26,313 nt of DNA from CAZOJJ01 sp964580105 (GCA_964580105.1 CAZOJJ010000041.1:1-26313), one strand, 5' to 3'. Counted from the first letter of the stretch, positions 1 to 7,720 are shown. Notes: generated by a model from the sequence alone, not told the origin. Made by a program: numbers and translations.

Positions 1-69
1 GCGTAGAGCGTGATGCGTAGAGCGTGATGCGTAGAGCGTGATGCGTAGAGCGTGATGCGTAGAGCGTGA
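1..69. repeat. 14-bp tandem repeat, about 4.9 copies
   Basis: The unit gcgtagagcgtgat is repeated head to tail from the first base, with a last copy that stops one base short. It lies just downstream of the stop codon of the threonine dehydrogenase gene. The array is cut by the window edge, so its real length is unknown. It does not share sequence with the 11-, 12- and 16-bp arrays elsewhere in the window. Confidence 0.95.
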
Positions 70-90
70 AGGAGGAGCGGCCGATGCGGG

Positions 91-1068
91 TTACGCGGTA
101 CGCGCTACGTTTTCGGAGGCGTACTGCGGGGCAAGGTGCTGGAGCATGTCGTCCACCATCGCGTCGAGGTCGTACGCGGGCTGCCAGCCCCAGTCCTTCC
201 GGGCGTCGCCGTCGTCCACCGAGGCGGGCCAGGAGTCGGCGATCTGCTGGCGAAAGTCGGGCGCGTAGGCCACCTCGAAGTCGGGGAGCCGCTTGCGGAT
301 CGCCCTGGCGAGTTCGTCGGCGGAGAACGAGAAGGCGGTGACGTTGTAGCTGGTGCGGACGCGGATCTGCTCGGCGGGCGCCTCCATCAGGTCGAGTGTG
401 GCGCGGAGGGCGTCCGGCATGTACATCATCGGGAGGCGCGTCTCGGGCGCCAGGAAGCAGGTGTAGCGGCCGGTTTCGAGTGCGGCGTGGAAGATCTCGA
501 CGGCGTAGTCGGTCGTGCCGCCGCCGGGGGGCGCGCTGTACGAGATGAGGCCGGGGTAGCGGAGGCTCCGCACGTCCACCCCGTGCTTGAGGGCGTAGTA
601 CTGGCAGAGCAGCTCGCCGGTCACCTTCGTGACGCCGTACATCGTGGTCGGCTCCAGGACGGTGTGCTGCGGCGCCTTCTGCGGCGTCGTGGGGCCGAAG
701 GCGGCGATGGAAGAGGGCCAGAACACGCGGAGGCTGCGCTCCTTCGCCGCCTCCAGCACGTGCCGGAGGCCCTCGACGTTGACCTCCCAGGCGAGGCCGG
801 GCTGCTGCTCCCCCGTGGCCGAGAGGAGGCTGGCGAGGTGGTACACGGTGCCGACGTCGTAGGCGTCGAGGAGGGCGCGGAGGCGGTCGCCGTCGCGTAC
901 GTCGCACCGGGCGTAGGGGCCGCCGTCGGGGTGCGCCTGCGCCTTGAGGTCGGTGGCGAGGACGGCGTCGGGGCCGTGGCGGTCGCGGAGGGCGCGGACG
1001 AGGTCGCTGCCGATCTGGCCCTGCGCGCCGGTGACGAGGATCGTGGAGCCCTCGGGAGGGGTGGGCAT
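91..1068 (-). CDS. L-threonine 3-dehydrogenase, SDR (epimerase-like) type
   Basis: This 325-residue protein is an extended short-chain dehydrogenase. The NAD-binding GAQGQIG motif is at residues 14-20, the catalytic Ser at 119-120, and the YxxxK pair at Tyr144 and Lys148 in MYGVTKVTGE. The stretches SLRYPGLISY, GGGTTDYAVEIF and LPMMYMPDALRAT are those of the SDR-type threonine dehydrogenases, which oxidise threonine to 2-amino-3-ketobutyrate with NAD+. They differ from UDP-sugar epimerases, the main alternative. Length is normal for the family and the protein appears cytoplasmic. The ATG at 1066-1068 sits 27 nt below a TACGTTCG promoter box and has a pyrimidine-rich leader without Shine-Dalgarno. 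No kbl-type lyase partner is visible; one could lie beyond the left edge. Confidence 0.88.
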   Translation of the reverse strand: MPTPPEGSTILVTGAQGQIGSDLVRALRDRHGPDAVLATDLKAQAHPDGGPYARCDVRDGDRLRALLDAYDVGTVYHLASLLSATGEQQPGLAWEVNVEGLRHVLEAAKERSLRVFWPSSIAAFGPTTPQKAPQHTVLEPTTMYGVTKVTGELLCQYYALKHGVDVRSLRYPGLISYSAPPGGGTTDYAVEIFHAALETGRYTCFLAPETRLPMMYMPDALRATLDLMEAPAEQIRVRTSYNVTAFSFSADELARAIRKRLPDFEVAYAPDFRQQIADSWPASVDDGDARKDWGWQPAYDLDAMVDDMLQHLAPQYASENVARTA

Positions 1069-1095
1069 CGGGGAGACGGGAAAGGGGAGGGGAGG

Positions 1096-1127
1096 CGAAC
1101 GTACCGACGGGTCGGAAAGGGACGCAA
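1096..1127 (-). promoter_or_regulatory. Predicted promoter of the threonine dehydrogenase gene
   Basis: Read on the minus strand, TACGTTCG (1103 to 1096) follows a TTTGCG-type upstream box (TTG at 1127-1125) after 21 nt. This resembles the Bacteroidota TTG / TAnnTTTG promoter with TTCG instead of TTTG. The start codon is 27 nt downstream. Confidence 0.5.
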
Positions 1128-1151
1128 ACGAAGCCCGCGCGGATCCAGGGA

Positions 1152-1251
1152 NNNNNNNNNNNNNNNNNNNNNNNNNNNNNNNNNNNNNNNNNNNNNNNNN
1201 NNNNNNNNNNNNNNNNNNNNNNNNNNNNNNNNNNNNNNNNNNNNNNNNNNN
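1152..1251. other. Assembly gap (100 N)
   Basis: Exactly 100 N, the usual placeholder for a gap of unknown size, in the intergenic region 1069-1389 between the divergent threonine dehydrogenase and FAH-family genes. Known sequence there holds the minus-strand promoter on the left and a 16-bp tandem array on the right, which probably caused the break. No gene can be supported in this stretch. Confidence 0.97.
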
Positions 1252-1323
1252 CGGAGGGCGTGGTGGACGGAGGGCGTGGTGGACGGAGGGCGTGGTGGAC
1301 GGAGGGCGTGGTGGACGGAGGGA
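1252..1323. repeat. 16-bp tandem repeat, about 4.4 copies
   Basis: The unit cggagggcgtggtgga occurs in four perfect copies (1252-1315) plus a 7-base partial. It starts directly at the edge of the N gap, so the array probably continues into the gap. It lies about 65 bp upstream of the FAH-family start codon. Confidence 0.95.
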
Positions 1324-1389
1324 AGGAGAGGGGCGGCCCTGTCGTTGTTATCCTTCACCCCTCTGCCCGTCACCCCTCCGCTCCCTGTC

Positions 1390-2052
1390 ATGACCCTCAC
1401 CCTGCCGTCCGGCGAGCGCGTCCGCCCGGGCAAGCTCCTCTGCATCGGGCGCAACTACGCCGCGCACGTCCGCGAGATGGGCGACGTGGCCGACCTCCCC
1501 ACCGAGCCCGTCGTCTTCCTCAAGCCGTCCACCGCGCTCGTGGCGGACGGCGGGCGCGTCGTGCTGCCGCGCCAGTCGGCCGACGTGCATCACGAACTGG
1601 AGCTGGTGGCGGTGATCGGCGAGGGGGGGCGGCACGTCGCCGAGGCGGACGCCCTCGGGCACGTCGCTGCCTACGCCCTCGGCCTCGACCTCACCGCTCG
1701 CGACCTCCAGGCCCGGGCCAAGGCGAGCAAGGGGCCGTGGAGCGTGGCCAAGGGGTTCGACACGTTCGCGCCGCTGGGGCCGCTCACGCCGGCCTCGGAG
1801 ATCGCCGATCCGCAGACGCTCACGATCCGGCTCGCGGTCAACGGCGAGACGCGCCAGGAGGGCACGACGGACCGGATGATCTTCCCGGTGGCGAAGCTGA
1901 TCGCCTACCTGTCGAGCGTGTTCACGCTGGAGCCGGGCGACCTCGTCTACACCGGCACGCCCGAGGGCGTCGGGCCGATCCGCGACGGCGACCGGCTGGA
2001 GGCGACGGGGACGGGGCTCCGGCCGCTCCGCGTGACCGTGGAAGCGGAGTAA
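1390..2052 (+). CDS. Fumarylacetoacetate hydrolase (FAH) family protein
   Basis: This 220-residue protein is a single FAH domain, the size of the short acylpyruvate hydrolase / oxaloacetate decarboxylase (FAHD1-like) members. The metal ligands appear as Glu69 and Glu71 in HHELELVAVIG and Asp100 in ALGLDLTARD. Lys121 in AKGFDTF and the YTGTPEGVG loop complete the active-site pattern. Family members cleave or decarboxylate beta-diketo or beta-keto acids with Mg2+ or Mn2+; the substrate cannot be told from sequence. The ATG at 1390 was chosen because the FAH fold begins there, and longer upstream reading would run through the repeat and gap. A weak promoter-like TATCCTTC lies at 1349-1356. It converges with the next gene. 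Confidence 0.87.
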   Translation: MTLTLPSGERVRPGKLLCIGRNYAAHVREMGDVADLPTEPVVFLKPSTALVADGGRVVLPRQSADVHHELELVAVIGEGGRHVAEADALGHVAAYALGLDLTARDLQARAKASKGPWSVAKGFDTFAPLGPLTPASEIADPQTLTIRLAVNGETRQEGTTDRMIFPVAKLIAYLSSVFTLEPGDLVYTGTPEGVGPIRDGDRLEATGTGLRPLRVTVEAE

Positions 2053-2072
2053 CCCGACCCTCTAGGTGCGCA

Positions 2073-2100
2073 GTAGGGGCACGCGGCCGTGTGCCCCTAC
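2073..2100. terminator. Hairpin between convergent genes, possible bidirectional terminator
   Basis: A perfect 10-bp inverted repeat, GTAGGGGCAC (2073-2082) and GTGCCCCTAC (2091-2100), with an 8-nt spacer, lies between the FAH-family stop and the stop of the convergent 982-residue gene. There is no clear T tract on either side. A further GCGCCCCTAC copy at 2116-2125 overlaps the end of the convergent gene and could compete for the left arm. Confidence 0.5.
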
Positions 2101-2122
2101 CGGCTGAGAGCGGACGGCGCCC

Positions 2123-5071
2123 CTACTTCACCAGCACCACGTTCCGCGTCTGCACGAACGCACCGGCCTCCATGCGGACCACGTAGAGTCCCGAGGCGAG
2201 GCCCCGCCCGTCGAAGCGGACGGTGTACGTGCCGGGCGGCTGCTGCTCGGCCGTGTGCGTCCACACCTTCCGGCCGAGCACGTCGAAGGCGTCGAGCGTG
2301 ACGGTGGCCGCCTCGGGGAGGCGGTAGCGCAGCGTCGTGGCCGGGTTGAACGGGTTGGGGTAGGCCGGATCGAGCGCGAACGCCTCGGGTGCCTCGCCCG
2401 CCTCGGCGTCCGTCGGCACCGGCGCGCCGCCGCCGTAGAGCAGCAGCGCCCGGCCGTCGTTGGCGTCGAGGTCGTACGTCCCGACGGCCACCTCGGGGAC
2501 GCCGTTCCCTTCGAGGTCCGGCACGGCGAGGACGACCTCGCCGCGCTCGCCGCCGAGGTCGTAGGACCAGATCAGCGCGCCGCTGAGGCCGGAGAGCAGG
2601 ACGACCCGGCCGTTCTGGCTCGTCGCCGCGACGTCCTCGTGCCCGTCGCCGTCGGCGTCGGGCACGGCGGCCACGTCGAACACCTGGCTGCCCATGTCGT
2701 ACTGCCACGCGTCGTCGCCCGACTCGCCGTCGAAGGCGAGCACCTCCGAGCGCGTCGAGCCGACGGCTACGCGGAGGCCGCCGCCCGCCTCGAAGACGGC
2801 TACGTCCCAGACGCTGGAGCCGAGCGAGCCGATCGTCCAGACCGGGCTGCCGTCGGCGCCGTCGTAGCGGACGAGGAGGCTGCCGAGGCCGGCCACGAGG
2901 AGGTCCTCCTCGGCGTCGTCGGGGTAGGGCTCGATGATGAACGGCGAGAAGCCGGGGTCCACCGTCCACCGCACGGCGCCGTCGGTGGCGCGGAAGGCAC
3001 GGAGGAACTGCTGCGGGTCCTCGCCGCCGCCGGAGGCGACGCGGGCTTCGCCGCCGGCCCGGTAGAGGAGCGTGCGGAAGTTGGGCAGGCTCGTGGCCAT
3101 CTGCCAGTGCTCCGAGCCGTCGGCGCCGTCGAGGAGGTAGACGCGGCGGTGGTTGTACGGGTTGGGGCTCGGGTCGCTGGTCGAACCCGTCCCGGTGGCC
3201 ACCTCGGGGATGCCGTCCCCGTTGACGTCGAGGCGGGCGCTGACGGAGTTGTAGCTCGCCAGGTAGGGGTCGTCGTCGCTGCCGACCTCCCAGATGACGG
3301 CGCCCGTCTTCCCGTCGAGGACGTAGACGTGGTCGTTGCCGCCTTCGGTGCCGATGACGACGTCGCCGAGGCCGTCGCCGTTGAAGTCGGCCCCGGCCTC
3401 CATGCCGTACTCGAACAGCTGCGCGTTGCCGCCGACGGCGCCGCAGTTGTTGTTGTTCGGGCAGGAGTCGAAGGTCCAGAGCACGGTGGGCGTGCCCCAG
3501 CCGTTGGCGTCCACGACGAACGTGTAGTAGTTGCGCGCGGCGAAGGCGAGGTCCGGGATGCCGTCGCCCGTCACGTCGCCGACGACCCGGGCGGCGAACA
3601 CCTTCGCGTCGTCGAAGGAGGTGTGGGGGTTGTCGGGCGCGGCGAGGGTCCAGATCGGGGCGCCGGGCGCGAGGGCGGGGTTGACGCCCTCGCCGGAGAG
3701 CGCGACCGTCGCGCTGGGGTCGTTCGGGTCGTTGGAGGCAACCGTCGCCGTGGCGCTGTAGGGGCGGACCTCGGTGGGCCGGAACTCGATCTCGACCGCG
3801 GCGGTGTCGAGGATGGCGAGCACGAGCGGGAACGGATCGCCGAGCACGCTGAAGGCGTCGTCGTCGAGGGTGATGCCGGTTACGGTGAGGGGCGCGGCAC
3901 CCCGGTTGACGATCTCCAGGTCCCAGCGGACGCTGCTGAAGCCGTCCGGCCCCTCGATGCGGACGGGTCCGAAGTCGTGGCTGTCCGCCACGAAGGCGAC
4001 GTGCTGCTGGGCGTAGATGCCGATGCCCGAGAGCGGAACGGTGACCGTCGGGTTCTGCACGTCGTTCGTCCCGAACTGCAACGTGGCCTGCCTCGGGCCG
4101 AACGCGGCCGGGCTGAACGTGACCGTGACGGCGAGGTCGTCGCCCGCGCCGATGGTGGTCGGCGTGAGCGAGGTCGCGAAGAGGTCTGCGTCGGGACCGG
4201 TGATCGTCACGTTCGAGATTTCCAGCGGCCCGTCGCCGGTGTTGAAGAGCGTGAGCGGGAGGTCGTAGCCCGACCCGAAGACGCGCGGCCCGAAGTCGAG
4301 GGCCGGCGCGGAGAGCTCGACGGCGGGGTTGCCGCTCGACTGGAGGTCGATGACGTAGATGCGGTAGTTGAACGGCGTCACGTCCTGGCGCATGACGGCG
4401 TAGAGGTAGCGCGTGCCGTCGTAGGTGAGGCCACGCGGGCGGCTCACGTCCTCGGGCATCCCGAGCGTCCGAAGCACGTCGCCCGTGGCACGGTCGATTT
4501 CGTAGAGCTCGTAGACGTTGGAGCCGTCGTCCCCCACGTTCGTGGCCCAGAGGGTGTTGAGGGCGGTGAAGGCGATGCCGCCCGGCTGGGTGTGCGGGAA
4601 GGCGACGGTCTCTTCGAGGGAGCCGTCGGCCGGGTCGAGGCCGCGGAAGGCGGCGTCAGGATCGGGGTACGCCTGGGCGGCGAAGAGGAGGCCGTCGTGG
4701 AGCGTGAGGCCGTGCGTGAGCGCGCCGGGGGCGGGGATGGAGCCGAGTACGGTGCCGTCCGGCGCGTAGGTGTAGATACGCGGGTCGGACGAGTCGAAGC
4801 CGGTCGAGACGCGCCAGTTGGTGCCGTCCCACGCGATGCCACGCGGGTCGAAGCCGACGGAGAACTCGGTCGTGACGGCGCCCGTCTCGGGGTCGATGCG
4901 GATGACGCGATCGTCCGAGGTGTCGGTGGCGTAGAGGAAGCCGTCGCGGTATTCGAGGCCCCAGAGCGAGGGGGCGCCGGTCGGATCGATGACGTCCACG
5001 TACGTCTGGGCGCGGAGGGGAAGCACCGCGGCCAGCGCGAACAAAACGAGGGGGAGGTGGCGAAAGAGCAT
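2123..5071 (-). CDS. Secreted multi-domain beta-propeller protein with T9SS C-terminal sorting domain
   Basis: This 982-residue protein begins with a Sec signal peptide (about 1-22, ending LRAQ). Next comes a YncE/SMP-30-like propeller (about 25-245, repeated motifs such as IDPETG and TYDGTRYLY). Two choice-of-anchor-D / ASPM-SPD-2-Hydin-like beta-sandwiches follow (about 253-350 and 358-465, each with LDFGP or HDFGP and ending LSG-G). Then come FG-GAP/VCBS and PQQ-like repeats (about 470-885, for example DVTGDGIPDLAF, DFNGDGLGDVVIG, DVNGDGIPEVATG). The last 86 residues match the T9SS type A sorting domain (YPNPFNPATTLRYRLPE, FDVLGRKV, ASGLYVVRM). It should be exported through the outer membrane and attached or released; Ca2+ binding by the DxDxDG loops is likely. 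The ligand and role are not recognisable. The ATG is 27 nt below a TACGTTCT box. Confidence 0.88.
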   Translation of the reverse strand: MLFRHLPLVLFALAAVLPLRAQTYVDVIDPTGAPSLWGLEYRDGFLYATDTSDDRVIRIDPETGAVTTEFSVGFDPRGIAWDGTNWRVSTGFDSSDPRIYTYAPDGTVLGSIPAPGALTHGLTLHDGLLFAAQAYPDPDAAFRGLDPADGSLEETVAFPHTQPGGIAFTALNTLWATNVGDDGSNVYELYEIDRATGDVLRTLGMPEDVSRPRGLTYDGTRYLYAVMRQDVTPFNYRIYVIDLQSSGNPAVELSAPALDFGPRVFGSGYDLPLTLFNTGDGPLEISNVTITGPDADLFATSLTPTTIGAGDDLAVTVTFSPAAFGPRQATLQFGTNDVQNPTVTVPLSGIGIYAQQHVAFVADSHDFGPVRIEGPDGFSSVRWDLEIVNRGAAPLTVTGITLDDDAFSVLGDPFPLVLAILDTAAVEIEFRPTEVRPYSATATVASNDPNDPSATVALSGEGVNPALAPGAPIWTLAAPDNPHTSFDDAKVFAARVVGDVTGDGIPDLAFAARNYYTFVVDANGWGTPTVLWTFDSCPNNNNCGAVGGNAQLFEYGMEAGADFNGDGLGDVVIGTEGGNDHVYVLDGKTGAVIWEVGSDDDPYLASYNSVSARLDVNGDGIPEVATGTGSTSDPSPNPYNHRRVYLLDGADGSEHWQMATSLPNFRTLLYRAGGEARVASGGGEDPQQFLRAFRATDGAVRWTVDPGFSPFIIEPYPDDAEEDLLVAGLGSLLVRYDGADGSPVWTIGSLGSSVWDVAVFEAGGGLRVAVGSTRSEVLAFDGESGDDAWQYDMGSQVFDVAAVPDADGDGHEDVAATSQNGRVVLLSGLSGALIWSYDLGGERGEVVLAVPDLEGNGVPEVAVGTYDLDANDGRALLLYGGGAPVPTDAEAGEAPEAFALDPAYPNPFNPATTLRYRLPEAATVTLDAFDVLGRKVWTHTAEQQPPGTYTVRFDGRGLASGLYVVRMEAGAFVQTRNVVLVK

Positions 5072-5098
5072 GTGCGAGGTGATGGATGAGAGGCGGAA

Positions 5099-5129
5099 AG
5101 AACGTAGGTCCTCAACCCGCGTCCGTCAA
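5099..5129 (-). promoter_or_regulatory. Predicted promoter of the 982-residue T9SS protein
   Basis: On the minus strand TTTGACGG (TTG at 5129-5127) is followed after 20 nt by TACGTTCT (5106-5099), and the ATG comes 27 nt later, the same leader length as for the threonine dehydrogenase gene. This is the best two-box fit on this strand. Confidence 0.55.
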
Positions 5130-5224
5130 ATACGGCACCCGAAAGGGTCCGCTCACGCAGGGATACCACGGGGCGCCGCGCCGCGTTAGGAGTCCGTCTC
5201 GCCCGCCCTTCTCGTCGCGATTCG

Positions 5225-6505
5225 ATGCGCCTGGCGCTCGCCCTCCTCGCCGCCTTCCTCGCCGCCTTCCTCGCCGCCCATCCCCTCGCGGCGCAGACCG
5301 TGCTGGAGGCCGTCGTGACCGACGCCGAGACGGGCGCGCCGCTCGCCGGCGCGACGGTCCAGGCACCCGACGGCACCGGCGCGGCCACGGACGCCCGTGG
5401 CCGCGTGCGCCTCACCCTCGCCCACCTTCCCGCCGAGGTCGTGGTGCGCTTTCTCGGCTATCGAACGGACACCCTCCGCGTCGAGCGCGAGCCGGGAGAA
5501 TCGGGCGTGCTCCGCCGGGTCGTCCGCCTCGCGCCGGCCGCCGTCCCCCTCGACGACGTGACGGTGACGGACGAGAACCCGGCCGTCGGCATCCTCCGGC
5601 GGGTGCTGGCACGGAAGGCCGTGCTCCGCCGGGCCATGCCGGAGTACGCCGCCGAGGGCTACGTCCGCTTCCGCCTGGAGCGCTGGGGCCTCGGCGAGAC
5701 GTTCGGCACGCCGGTTCTGCTCAGCGAAGCCCTCACGAACCTCTACTGGCGCGTGGGCGGCGACGGCCGCGAGGAGGTCGTCGCCCGGCGCCGCGTCCCG
5801 GAAGGCCCGCCCTTCCGCTACGCCGACGCCGAGGCCGTGCCCGACCTGTTCTTCGCCGACCACGTCGAACTCGACGGCGTCCTTTTTCCCACGCCGACGG
5901 CGCCGGACGCGCTCGCCCGCTACGACGTCCGCCTCGGCGACGTCACCGAGGCAGACGGGCTCCGGCTCTTCGACATCGCCTTCGGCCCGCGCCGCCTCGA
6001 CGAGCCGGGGCTGCGGGGGCGCATTCGGGTGGTGGACAGCCTGTGGGTCCTCGCCGAGGCCGAGGTCCGCGCCGTCGGCCGCCCGCGCGGGGCGCTCGTG
6101 CTCGACTTCGACGCGGCGTACCGCGTGGTCTTCGCGCCGGTCACGGACGCCGTCTGGCTGCCCGTGCGGTTCGAGCGCGAGGGGGGCGTGTCGGTCGGTT
6201 CGGCCGGCGTGCGCCTCCCGGCCGCCCGGTTCTACCAGGTCACACACGTGACGGCGCATCGGCCGGGCGGCACCGGCCCACCCGGGCTCTGGGCCAGCGA
6301 GGACCGCTTCTACAGTCCGGCCGGCGTCTACACGGGCGAGGATGCCTACGTCCGCGAGCGTGTGCTCTGGCCGCCTTCGGAGGCGGAGCGCGAGGCCGAG
6401 GCGCGTCTGATCGACCGGCCGCTCCGGCAGGCCTTCTGGCGCGAGGGAATCCTGCGCCAACTCGTTCCCATCCCCGTCGAAGGCCGCGACGACCCGGCGC
6501 GGTAG
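5225..6505 (+). CDS. Short DUF5686-type carboxypeptidase-regulatory-like envelope protein
   Basis: This 426-residue protein has a Sec signal peptide (about 1-24, ending PLAAQ). A carboxypeptidase regulatory-like beta-sandwich follows (about 25-110, VVTDAETGAPLAGATVQAPDG ... FLGYRTDTLRV). The remainder carries the NPAVGILRRVLARK and YAAEGYVRFRLERW blocks typical of DUF5686 proteins. Those proteins usually run to about 800 residues and end in an outer-membrane barrel. This one stops at 426 with no barrel-like C-terminus, so it may be a natural periplasmic or lipid-facing short form. The reading frame is clean and the stop at 6503-6505 is followed by the next gene's promoter, which argues against a sequencing truncation. 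The hydrophobic core of the signal peptide is built of a 12-bp DNA repeat. Function is unknown. Confidence 0.72.
   Translation: MRLALALLAAFLAAFLAAHPLAAQTVLEAVVTDAETGAPLAGATVQAPDGTGAATDARGRVRLTLAHLPAEVVVRFLGYRTDTLRVEREPGESGVLRRVVRLAPAAVPLDDVTVTDENPAVGILRRVLARKAVLRRAMPEYAAEGYVRFRLERWGLGETFGTPVLLSEALTNLYWRVGGDGREEVVARRRVPEGPPFRYADAEAVPDLFFADHVELDGVLFPTPTAPDALARYDVRLGDVTEADGLRLFDIAFGPRRLDEPGLRGRIRVVDSLWVLAEAEVRAVGRPRGALVLDFDAAYRVVFAPVTDAVWLPVRFEREGGVSVGSAGVRLPAARFYQVTHVTAHRPGGTGPPGLWASEDRFYSPAGVYTGEDAYVRERVLWPPSEAEREAEARLIDRPLRQAFWREGILRQLVPIPVEGRDDPAR
5246..5278 (+). repeat. 12-bp in-frame repeat coding the signal-peptide core
   Basis: The unit ctcgccgccttc (Leu-Ala-Ala-Phe) occurs 2.75 times inside the signal peptide of the DUF5686-type gene, so the h-region length could change by slippage without shifting the frame. 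Confidence 0.85.
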
Positions 6506-6534
6506 GGTGACGGGCCGGCGGCACCGGGCGCCCG

Positions 6535-6542
6535 TACGTTCG
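6535..6542 (+). promoter_or_regulatory. Predicted -7 box (TACGTTCG) of the MmcQ/YjbR gene
   Basis: TACGTTCG lies 22 nt upstream of the ATG at 6565. It directly follows a GC-rich inverted repeat (ACGGGC 6510-6515 and GCCCGT 6530-6535, also the palindrome CGGGCGCCCG at 6525-6534) that could end transcription of the upstream gene. No clear TTG box is seen about 20 nt upstream. Confidence 0.45.
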
Positions 6543-6564
6543 CGCAGATCCGCCTGCTCCCGCC

Positions 6565-6927
6565 ATGCACCTCGACGTCCTCCGCGACTACTGCCTCGCC
6601 AAGCGAGGCGCGTACGAAGACCTCCCCTTCGGCCCCGACACGCTCGTGTTCAAGGTGATGGGCAAGATGTTCGGCATCGTCGGCCTCGAACGGCTCCCGT
6701 ACGGCATCGGCCTCAAGTGCGACCCCGAGCGAGGGGCCGAGCTGCGGGAGCAGTACGAGGGCGTGACGACCGGGCCGTACCTCAACGGGAAGCACTGGAA
6801 CCTCGTTTTGCTGAGCAGCGACGTGCCGGACGGGCTGATCCGCGAGCTGGTGGACCACTCGTACGCCCTCGTCGTGGCGGGCCTGACACGGAAGGCCCGC
6901 GCCGAGCTGGACGCGCTGCCGGAGTAG
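6565..6927 (+). CDS. MmcQ/YjbR family protein
   Basis: This 120-residue protein spans the whole MmcQ/YjbR (CyaY-like fold) domain. The marker stretches are EDLPFGPDTLVFKVMGKMFGI, LKCDPERGAELREQYEGV, PYLNGKHWNLV and the C-terminal DHSYALVVAGL. Members are small cytoplasmic proteins annotated as DNA-binding on structural grounds, and their physiological role is poorly known. Length is typical. The ATG follows the predicted promoter by 22 nt with a C-rich leader and no Shine-Dalgarno. It may be its own transcription unit, since a hairpin and promoter separate it from the upstream gene. Confidence 0.85.
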   Translation: MHLDVLRDYCLAKRGAYEDLPFGPDTLVFKVMGKMFGIVGLERLPYGIGLKCDPERGAELREQYEGVTTGPYLNGKHWNLVLLSSDVPDGLIRELVDHSYALVVAGLTRKARAELDALPE

Positions 6928-6994
6928 TCGCGAACCCGATGCAAGAGCGCGGGTTGAACGGCCGAGGCTTCCCTTTCCACCCGCCCTTCTACTC

Positions 6995-7660
6995 ATGTTC
7001 GCTCCTCTTCGCACGCTCGCCCTTTCCGCCGCCCTCGGCGTCGCCCTCACCGGCTGTGCCACCGAGACGACCGACGTCCCGCCCGCTGACGCGCCCGCCG
7101 AGGATCCGGCCGCGCCCGAGGCCGCCCAGCCCCAGGCCACCGCCCGCATCGAGCCGCTGGCCGGCTCCGGCGTCTCCGGCGAGATCACGTTCACGCCCAC
7201 CGAGGGCGGCGTCCAGGTCACCTACGCCCTCGGCGGTCTGGCGCCCGGCCGCCACGGCTTCCACGTCCACGAGAACGGCTCCTGCGAGCCGGGCGAGGAC
7301 GGCACGCCCGGCGGGGCCGCCGGCGACCACTTCGCCCCGTTGGGCAATCCGCACGGCGCGCCGGGCGACTCGGCCCGCCACGTCGGCGACCTCGGCAACG
7401 TCGAGGCCGGGGCCGACGGCCGCGCGCAGGGCACCTTCGTGGATCCCGTTGTCACGCTCGACGGGGCCCACGCCATCGTCGGCAAGGCCGTCGTCGTCCA
7501 CAGCGGCGAGGATGACCTGACGAGCCAGCCCTCCGGCGACTCCGGCGACCGCGTCGGCTGCGGCGTGATCCAGGTGGGCGCCGTGGACGGGATGCGGGGG
7601 CTCCCGCCCGGCCCCGCACCCATCGGTGAGACCGACACGATGAACACGGTGATGCGGTAA
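6995..7660 (+). CDS. sodC: Cu/Zn superoxide dismutase, lipoprotein form
   Basis: This 221-residue protein starts with a lipoprotein signal (lipobox LTGC, Cys21), a short acidic/Pro-Ala linker and a full SodC domain. The copper and zinc ligands are visible: FHVHENGSC (two His), GDHF, NPHG, RHVGDLGN (His and Asp) and VVHSGEDD. The disulfide pair is Cys in NGSC and in GCGVI, and the active-site Arg is in GDRVGCGVI. It should dismutate superoxide in the periplasm or at the outer membrane. The C-terminal tail of about 30 residues after the domain is unusual and of unknown use. The ATG at 6995 gives the lipoprotein signal immediately. A strong hairpin terminator follows the stop. Confidence 0.93.
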   Translation: MFAPLRTLALSAALGVALTGCATETTDVPPADAPAEDPAAPEAAQPQATARIEPLAGSGVSGEITFTPTEGGVQVTYALGGLAPGRHGFHVHENGSCEPGEDGTPGGAAGDHFAPLGNPHGAPGDSARHVGDLGNVEAGADGRAQGTFVDPVVTLDGAHAIVGKAVVVHSGEDDLTSQPSGDSGDRVGCGVIQVGAVDGMRGLPPGPAPIGETDTMNTVMR

Positions 7661-7677
7661 GCGCTCCGATCTCGGCC

Positions 7678-7720
7678 ACACGCGCCCGCCGCTTCGACGA
7701 GCGGCGGGCGCGTGTATTTT
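7678..7720 (+). terminator. Rho-independent terminator after sodC
   Basis: A perfect 16-bp stem (acacgcgcccgccgct at 7678-7693 with its complement at 7700-7715) encloses a 6-nt loop and is followed by ATTTT. The tail is at the same time the predicted -7 box of the next gene. Confidence 0.85.

Noticed and set aside
136..1389. Upstream extension of the FAH-family gene through the first gap
   Set aside because: The frame includes N and the 16-bp repeat and is antisense to the threonine dehydrogenase gene.
2255..5089. A 944-codon open frame on the plus strand
   Set aside because: It is antisense to the clearly homologous 982-residue T9SS protein; its translation is Val/Glu/Arg/Gly-biased with no domain. 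Long antisense frames are usual in GC-rich codon-biased DNA.
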